Source: Prochlorococcus sp. AG-347-J14
GTDB lineage: Bacteria; Cyanobacteriota; Cyanobacteriia; PCC-6307; Cyanobiaceae
Assembly: GCA_003281505.1 (NCBI GenBank)
Contig: QCBU01000012.1
Coordinates: 1-40,032, forward strand
Direction: 5' to 3'
DNA length: 40,032 bases
Part shown: positions 36,210-40,032 of the stretch, one piece after another
Position numbering within the stretch: the first letter of the stretch is position 1
How the letters are laid out: each line of letters begins with the position of its first letter
The notes under the pieces: generated by a model
What the model saw: the letters and a program-made list of their open reading frames with translations, nothing else
What the model was told of the DNA's origin: nothing
Databases searched by the model: none
Made by a program: the position numbers and the translations under genes

Positions 36210-36317
36210 ATGTCTAAAACTCAAGCTAAAAAATTATCTTTTAAATTTGTTCCTTATCTTTTTATTGCAGTAACTATACTCACAACATTCGGACCTAATA
36301 GCGGAACTTGGGCATGA
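36210..36317 (+). CDS. 35-residue single-helix membrane peptide (first of a coupled pair)
   Basis: ATG at 36210, TGA at 36315. The peptide has a basic start (SKTQAKKLSFK), one hydrophobic helix (FVPYLFIAVTILTTF, residues ~13-27) and a short polar end (GPNSGTWA). No known photosystem or cytochrome small subunit is recognised. The stop overlaps the ATG of a second similar peptide by four bases, the same coupling used by lpxA/lpxB here. A TTGACA at 36153 may be part of its promoter. Too short for most gene callers; real-gene status is inferred from design and coupling. Confidence 0.55.
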   Translation: MSKTQAKKLSFKFVPYLFIAVTILTTFGPNSGTWA

Positions 36318-36424
36318 ACGAATTCAAATTTAATGGTTTAAATAAAATTTGGTCTAATCGCTTTCTAGTTTTGTTTATATTATTCTTGGGTTGTCTTTCA
36401 CTAATCAATATTGCTTACGTTTGA
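36314..36424 (+). CDS. 36-residue single-helix membrane peptide (second of a coupled pair)
   Basis: Starts at the ATG inside ATGA shared with the preceding stop and ends at TGA 36422. A polar, amphipathic start (NEFKFNGLNKIWSNR) leads to one membrane helix (FLVLFILFLGCLSLINIAYV, residues ~17-36) that ends the chain with no tail. It is 34 bases from the convergent murA stop. Not similar by eye to the first peptide except in general design. Family not recognised. Confidence 0.55.
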   Translation: MNEFKFNGLNKIWSNRFLVLFILFLGCLSLINIAYV

Positions 36425-36458
36425 ATCAACTTTTAGTTTGAAAAATTGTTGAAAAAGA

Positions 36459-37829
36459 TTAAGCTGCTTCTAGTTTTGAAAGTTTCTCAGATTTAGTTTT
36501 AATTTTATATTCATCCTTCTCAAAAGTTCTTTTACTAACCTCTCTGGTTATTTTAATACCTAATTTTTTTAATTTTAATTCAAAATTTTCATAACCTCTA
36601 TCTAAATGTTCTAATCCATAGATCTTACTACTACCTTTTGCGATGATTCCTGCAATTATTAATGCAGCTGATGACCTTAAATCTGAGCCAACTAGATTCA
36701 TTCCTTTAATTGTTTTAACACCTTTGATGTGAGCTACGTTTTTGTTTAGTTTTATACGAGCACCCATTTCATTAAGTAAATAAATATGATTCATTCTGTT
36801 TTCGAAAATTGTTTCGGTTATCTTTGATTCCCCATTTGCGATTGTCATTAAAGCTGTAAATGGTGCCTGCAAATCAGTAGGAAAGCCTGGAAAAGGAGCT
36901 GTTTCAATATCTACTCCTTTAATCTCTTTACTCTTGATAGAAATCGAATTACCTTTAATCGTAACTTTACTCCCACTCTCTTGAAGCTTATTAGTAACAG
37001 CTTCAAGATGATGAGGGATTACTGGAGAAATTGTTATTGAAGAGGAAGTTGCAGCAGCAGCTATTAGAAAAGTTCCAGCTTCTATTCGGTCTGGAATTAC
37101 TTTATGGGTACATCCGCCAAGCTTATTAACACCATCAATAATAATTGTTTCTTTACCAGAGTCATAAATTTTTGCCCCCATTTTATTAAGCATTTGGCAT
37201 AAATCTTGAACCTCAGGCTCTCTAGCAGCATTTTCAATAGTAGTTCTTCCTTTAGCTAAAGATGCTGCCATTATTAAAGTTTCAGTCGCACCTACACTTG
37301 GACAATTTAATTTAATATGAGTACCATGAAGTCTATTTTTGTTCCCCCTTGTTTTTGCCTTAACAATTCCCTCTTCAATAATAATGTCTGCTCCTAGTGC
37401 GATTAATCCGTTAATGTGCTCGTCTATTGGCCTTGAACCAATATTGCATCCGCCTGGTAAAGGTACTTGAGCTTCTCCAAATTTAGTTAATAGTGCACCT
37501 ATACAAAAGAAACTAGCTCTTAATCCTTTAACAAGTTCATATGGAAGTTCTTTAATCGAAATAGTTGTTGGATCTATTTCTAGTTGGTTGTTTTTACGAA
37601 CTAAATTAACTCCTAAATTCTTTAAGATATTCCCCATCTTTTCAATATCAGTGAGAAAAGGTACATTTTCAAGAATTATTTTTTCATTAGTTAGCATTGA
37701 TGAGGCTAATAAAACTAATGCGGAATTCTTCGCACCACTTATTTCAACTATTCCATTTAACTTGCCTTGGCCAAGAATCTTTAAATTTTGCGATTTAAGA
37801 TATGACTTCGTTTTGCTTCCGCAAATCAT
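36459..37829 (-). CDS. murA: UDP-N-acetylglucosamine 1-carboxyvinyltransferase MurA
   Basis: First committed step of peptidoglycan precursor synthesis; 456 residues. ISGAKNSALVLLASSMLT near residues 30-47 is the N-terminal signature (Lys34, Asn35). RASFFCIGALL near 104 contacts substrate, and VPLPGGCNIGSRPIDEH near 122-138 carries the catalytic Cys128, so fosfomycin-type inhibitors would be expected to bind. FPTDLQAPF near 314 and LVGSDLRSSAALIIAG near 395 are also conserved. The last ~30 residues are a lysine-rich tail beyond the usual end. Divergent from the methyltransferase gene at its 5' side. Confidence 0.95.
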   Translation of the reverse strand: MICGSKTKSYLKSQNLKILGQGKLNGIVEISGAKNSALVLLASSMLTNEKIILENVPFLTDIEKMGNILKNLGVNLVRKNNQLEIDPTTISIKELPYELVKGLRASFFCIGALLTKFGEAQVPLPGGCNIGSRPIDEHINGLIALGADIIIEEGIVKAKTRGNKNRLHGTHIKLNCPSVGATETLIMAASLAKGRTTIENAAREPEVQDLCQMLNKMGAKIYDSGKETIIIDGVNKLGGCTHKVIPDRIEAGTFLIAAAATSSSITISPVIPHHLEAVTNKLQESGSKVTIKGNSISIKSKEIKGVDIETAPFPGFPTDLQAPFTALMTIANGESKITETIFENRMNHIYLLNEMGARIKLNKNVAHIKGVKTIKGMNLVGSDLRSSAALIIAGIIAKGSSKIYGLEHLDRGYENFELKLKKLGIKITREVSKRTFEKDEYKIKTKSEKLSKLEAA

Positions 37830-38040
37830 TAAGACTTAATTTATTAGATTCATCATGACAAACTAATAATATTAAGTCCACCCTATGTAACGTCATGAAT
37901 ATTAATTAAAAGTGAAAATGTATTTTTTGATTTCTTGGGAAATAAAAATTTAATAAATAATTGATCAAAATATTTATGTAATTAAAATATAGTAGATAAC
38001 AAATTTTTTAAAAATACTCATAGAAAATACTTTTTTAAAA

Positions 38041-38862
38041 ATAACTAGTAAAAACAATAATCTAGTTAAAAGATTTAGATCATTTAAGAGAGGATCATCT
38101 CCAAAAGATCAAGACTTTTTTTGCATAGAGGGTACACATCTCATTGAAGAATTGCTGAAGTCTGGAAAAAATCCCTCTAAGATTTTAGTTACCGAAAAAT
38201 GGCTAAGAAAGAATCAAAATCTAAGCAAAAAATTTGATGAGTCATCAATAAATATTGTCTCAGAGGAAGTCTTGGCATCTGCGATTTCAACAATTAATCC
38301 AGATGGAATAGCAGCTTTAGTAGAGATTTCAGCAATACCTAATTATCAATTTAATAGAAAAGATGATTTTGTTCTTGTTCTCGACAGAATTCAAGATCCT
38401 GGGAATATGGGTAATCTATTTAGAACCGCTTTAGCTGCGGGTGTTAATGCAATTTTTTTAGCTGGAGGTGCGCACCCATTAGGCCAAAAGGTATTAAGAG
38501 CATCCTCAGGTGCAGTTTTTCATCTGCCATTTTTAAGATTTGATGGCATTGAAGAAGAAATATTAAATTCTTTACTTAAGACTTTGTCTGAATTATCAAA
38601 TGTAGGATTTAAGATTTTCTCTACTAGTAGCCATAATGAGAGTTCAAAAAAACCTTCAAAACCCTACTGGGAAGTAGATTGGTCTAGACGTACAGCATTA
38701 ATTTTGGGTAATGAAGGTCAAGGTATTCATAAAAAAATTCAAGAAGCTTTTAATGAAACAATTACAATTCCGCATAGTGAGATTGTAGAATCTTTGAATG
38801 TGGCTTGTGTTGCAGTTCCTTTATTACTAGAACGAAAAAGAGTCGCATACACCTCTAAATAA
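38041..38862 (+). CDS. SpoU/TrmH-family RNA 2'-O-methyltransferase, start codon unclear
   Basis: SPOUT methyltransferase for rRNA or tRNA. The catalytic domain is clear: LVLDRIQDPGNMGNLFRTALAAG (motif 1), ILGNEGQGI (motif 2) and IPHSEIVESLNVACVAVPLLL (motif 3). The first ATG-like start in frame is a TTG at 38152 (236 residues), but conserved N-terminal domain sequence extends upstream: ITSKNNNLVKRFRSFKRGSS and FFCIEGTHLIEELLKSG. In that upstream stretch, open from 37996, there is no ATG, GTG or TTG. I place the start at the ATA at 38041 (about 273 residues), just before TSKNN, as the most natural site. A point change or sequence error of a former ATG is equally possible. lpdA follows after 11 bases. 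Confidence 0.82.
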   Translation: MTSKNNNLVKRFRSFKRGSSPKDQDFFCIEGTHLIEELLKSGKNPSKILVTEKWLRKNQNLSKKFDESSINIVSEEVLASAISTINPDGIAALVEISAIPNYQFNRKDDFVLVLDRIQDPGNMGNLFRTALAAGVNAIFLAGGAHPLGQKVLRASSGAVFHLPFLRFDGIEEEILNSLLKTLSELSNVGFKIFSTSSHNESSKKPSKPYWEVDWSRRTALILGNEGQGIHKKIQEAFNETITIPHSEIVESLNVACVAVPLLLERKRVAYTSK

Positions 38863-38873
38863 ATAAATAAAAA

Positions 38874-40032
38874 GTGACTGATTCAAGTTTTGATTTTGAT
38901 TTAATAGTAATAGGAGCAGGATACGGAGGTTTTGATGCCGCTAAACATGCTGCTGGTAAGGGACTGAATGTCGCAATAGTAGAATCTTCTGATATGGGAG
39001 GCACTTGTGTTAACAAGGGTTGTGTTCCATCTAAAGCTCTTTTAGCTGCAAGTGGAAAAGTTAGAGAAATAGCTAATTATGAACATTTAGCCAAATTTGG
39101 TATACATGCTTCACCAGTAAGGTTCGAGAGATCAAAAATTGCAGATCATGCAAATAATTTAGTTTTAAATGTTAGAGAAAATTTAACAAAAACTCTTAAA
39201 AGGAGTGGAGTTGAAATTATTTTGGGCATAGGAAGAATTGAAGGAAATCAAAAAGTAGGTGTAAGAGATAAAAACGGAATTGATAAAATTTTCACATGTA
39301 AGAATATTGTTATAGCAACAGGCTCTTCTCCTTTTGTGCCCCGTGGAATAACTTTGGATAATAGGACCGTATTTACTAGCGATGATGCGGTTAAACTTGA
39401 GTGGCTTCCAAGATGGATAGCAATTATTGGAAGCGGATATATAGGTCTAGAATTTGCTGATGTTTATACCGCGCTTGGTTGTGAAGTTACCATGATCGAG
39501 GCTTTGGAAAATATTATGCCAACATTTGATCCAGACATCACTAAAATTGCTAAGAAGAACCTTATTCAAGCAAGAGATATAGACACAAAATCAAATGTCT
39601 TTGCGACAAAAATAACGCCTGGATGCCCTGTAAAAATAGAACTGACTGATGCAAAATCAAAGGAAGTTGTAGAAACTTTAGAAGTTGACGCTGTACTAGT
39701 CGCAACTGGCAGAAGTCCTAATAGTAATAACTTAAATCTTGAGTCGGTTGGTATCGAAACAGTAAAAGGTTTCATTCCTGTAGATGATCAAATGAGAGTT
39801 AAGAATGGTGATAAAATAATACCTAACATTTGGGCTGTTGGAGATGTAACGGGCAAACTAATGCTTGCCCATACAGCTGCAGCGCAGGGTACTATTGCTG
39901 TTGATAATATTTGCGGTGGTAATGTCGAAATTAACTATAAAAGTATCCCCGCAGCAACCTTTACTCACCCAGAGATAAGTTCAGTTGGTCTCTCTGAAAT
40001 TGAAGCTAAAGAGATATCTACAAAAGAAAATT
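38874..40032 (+). CDS. lpdA: Dihydrolipoamide dehydrogenase (E3), 5' part
   Basis: Runs off the right edge; 386 codons visible from a GTG start 11 bases after the methyltransferase stop. LIVIGAGYGGFDAAKHAA near residues 10-27 binds FAD. GGTCVNKGCVPSKALL carries the redox disulfide Cys45/Cys50. IAIIGSGYIGLEFADVY near 182-198 is the NAD loop, and WAVGDVTGKLMLAHTA near 320-335 closes the FAD site. The C-terminal dimer domain with the His-Glu pair begins at PAATFTHPEIS and is cut. Oxidises lipoamide in pyruvate dehydrogenase and glycine cleavage complexes. Confidence 0.94.
   Translation, partial: MTDSSFDFDLIVIGAGYGGFDAAKHAAGKGLNVAIVESSDMGGTCVNKGCVPSKALLAASGKVREIANYEHLAKFGIHASPVRFERSKIADHANNLVLNVRENLTKTLKRSGVEIILGIGRIEGNQKVGVRDKNGIDKIFTCKNIVIATGSSPFVPRGITLDNRTVFTSDDAVKLEWLPRWIAIIGSGYIGLEFADVYTALGCEVTMIEALENIMPTFDPDITKIAKKNLIQARDIDTKSNVFATKITPGCPVKIELTDAKSKEVVETLEVDAVLVATGRSPNSNNLNLESVGIETVKGFIPVDDQMRVKNGDKIIPNIWAVGDVTGKLMLAHTAAAQGTIAVDNICGGNVEINYKSIPAATFTHPEISSVGLSEIEAKEISTKEN

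Overview
The window looks like a stretch of the chromosome of a Prochlorococcus-type marine picocyanobacterium, most likely a high-light, low-GC lineage. The sequence is very AT-rich, genes are short and tightly packed, and TTG and GTG starts occur. Cyanobacterial markers are present: an inactive ClpR beside ClpP, a high-light-inducible protein, DUF1825, DUF3086 and DUF3119 proteins, a Ycf63-type MlaE permease and a minimal FtsQ/FtsZ set. The assignment rests on recognising proteins by eye; the strain cannot be named. Nothing resembling a prophage, insertion sequence or CRISPR array was seen.

Layout. Bases 1-5400 (+) hold an outer-membrane block: the 3' end of a BamA/Omp85 gene, then lpxC, fabZ, lpxA and lpxB almost without gaps, then an exported MsrA. 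Bases 5400-7500 (-) carry pepA and a GIY-YIG domain protein. Bases 7664-9981 (+) carry a frame-interrupted DUF1825 gene, tyrS and pyrF. Bases 9978-14191 (-) carry a GPH transporter, mlaE, DUF3119, DUF3086 and plsY, a block with a lipid theme. A tRNA-Gly gene and glgX follow. A 625-base leader without a clear gene precedes hup (HU), which ends in a strong terminator. Bases 17396-18775 hold a small-protein cluster ending in an hli gene. Bases 18819-23378 (-) run PIN/TRAM protein, clpR, clpP, ilvC, cbiB. Then come hemW (+), panB (-) and the 4.5S SRP RNA (+). Bases 25621-30532 (-) are a division/wall block: miaB, ddl, an unknown membrane protein, ftsQ, ftsZ. After tRNA-His come an amidohydrolase and an FAD-linked oxidase (+), then folC, argD and tRNA-Leu (-), two coupled micropeptide genes (+), murA (-), an rRNA/tRNA methyltransferase (+) and the 5' part of lpdA (+).

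Themes. Envelope building is strongly represented: BamA, lipid A acylation and disaccharide synthesis, FabZ, PlsY, MlaE, Ddl, MurA, FtsQ and FtsZ. The rest is mostly core housekeeping (tyrS, pyrF, ilvC, panB, folC, argD, miaB, hemW, lpdA).

The points most worth a second look are: (1) a conserved cyanobacterial gene (DUF1825) split by one extra base in a run of nine A; (2) two overlapping 35- and 36-residue single-helix membrane peptides at 36210-36424; (3) a SpoU-family methyltransferase whose conserved N-terminus extends upstream of any ATG, GTG or TTG; and (4) the hup leader, with a locally GC-rich segment open on both strands.
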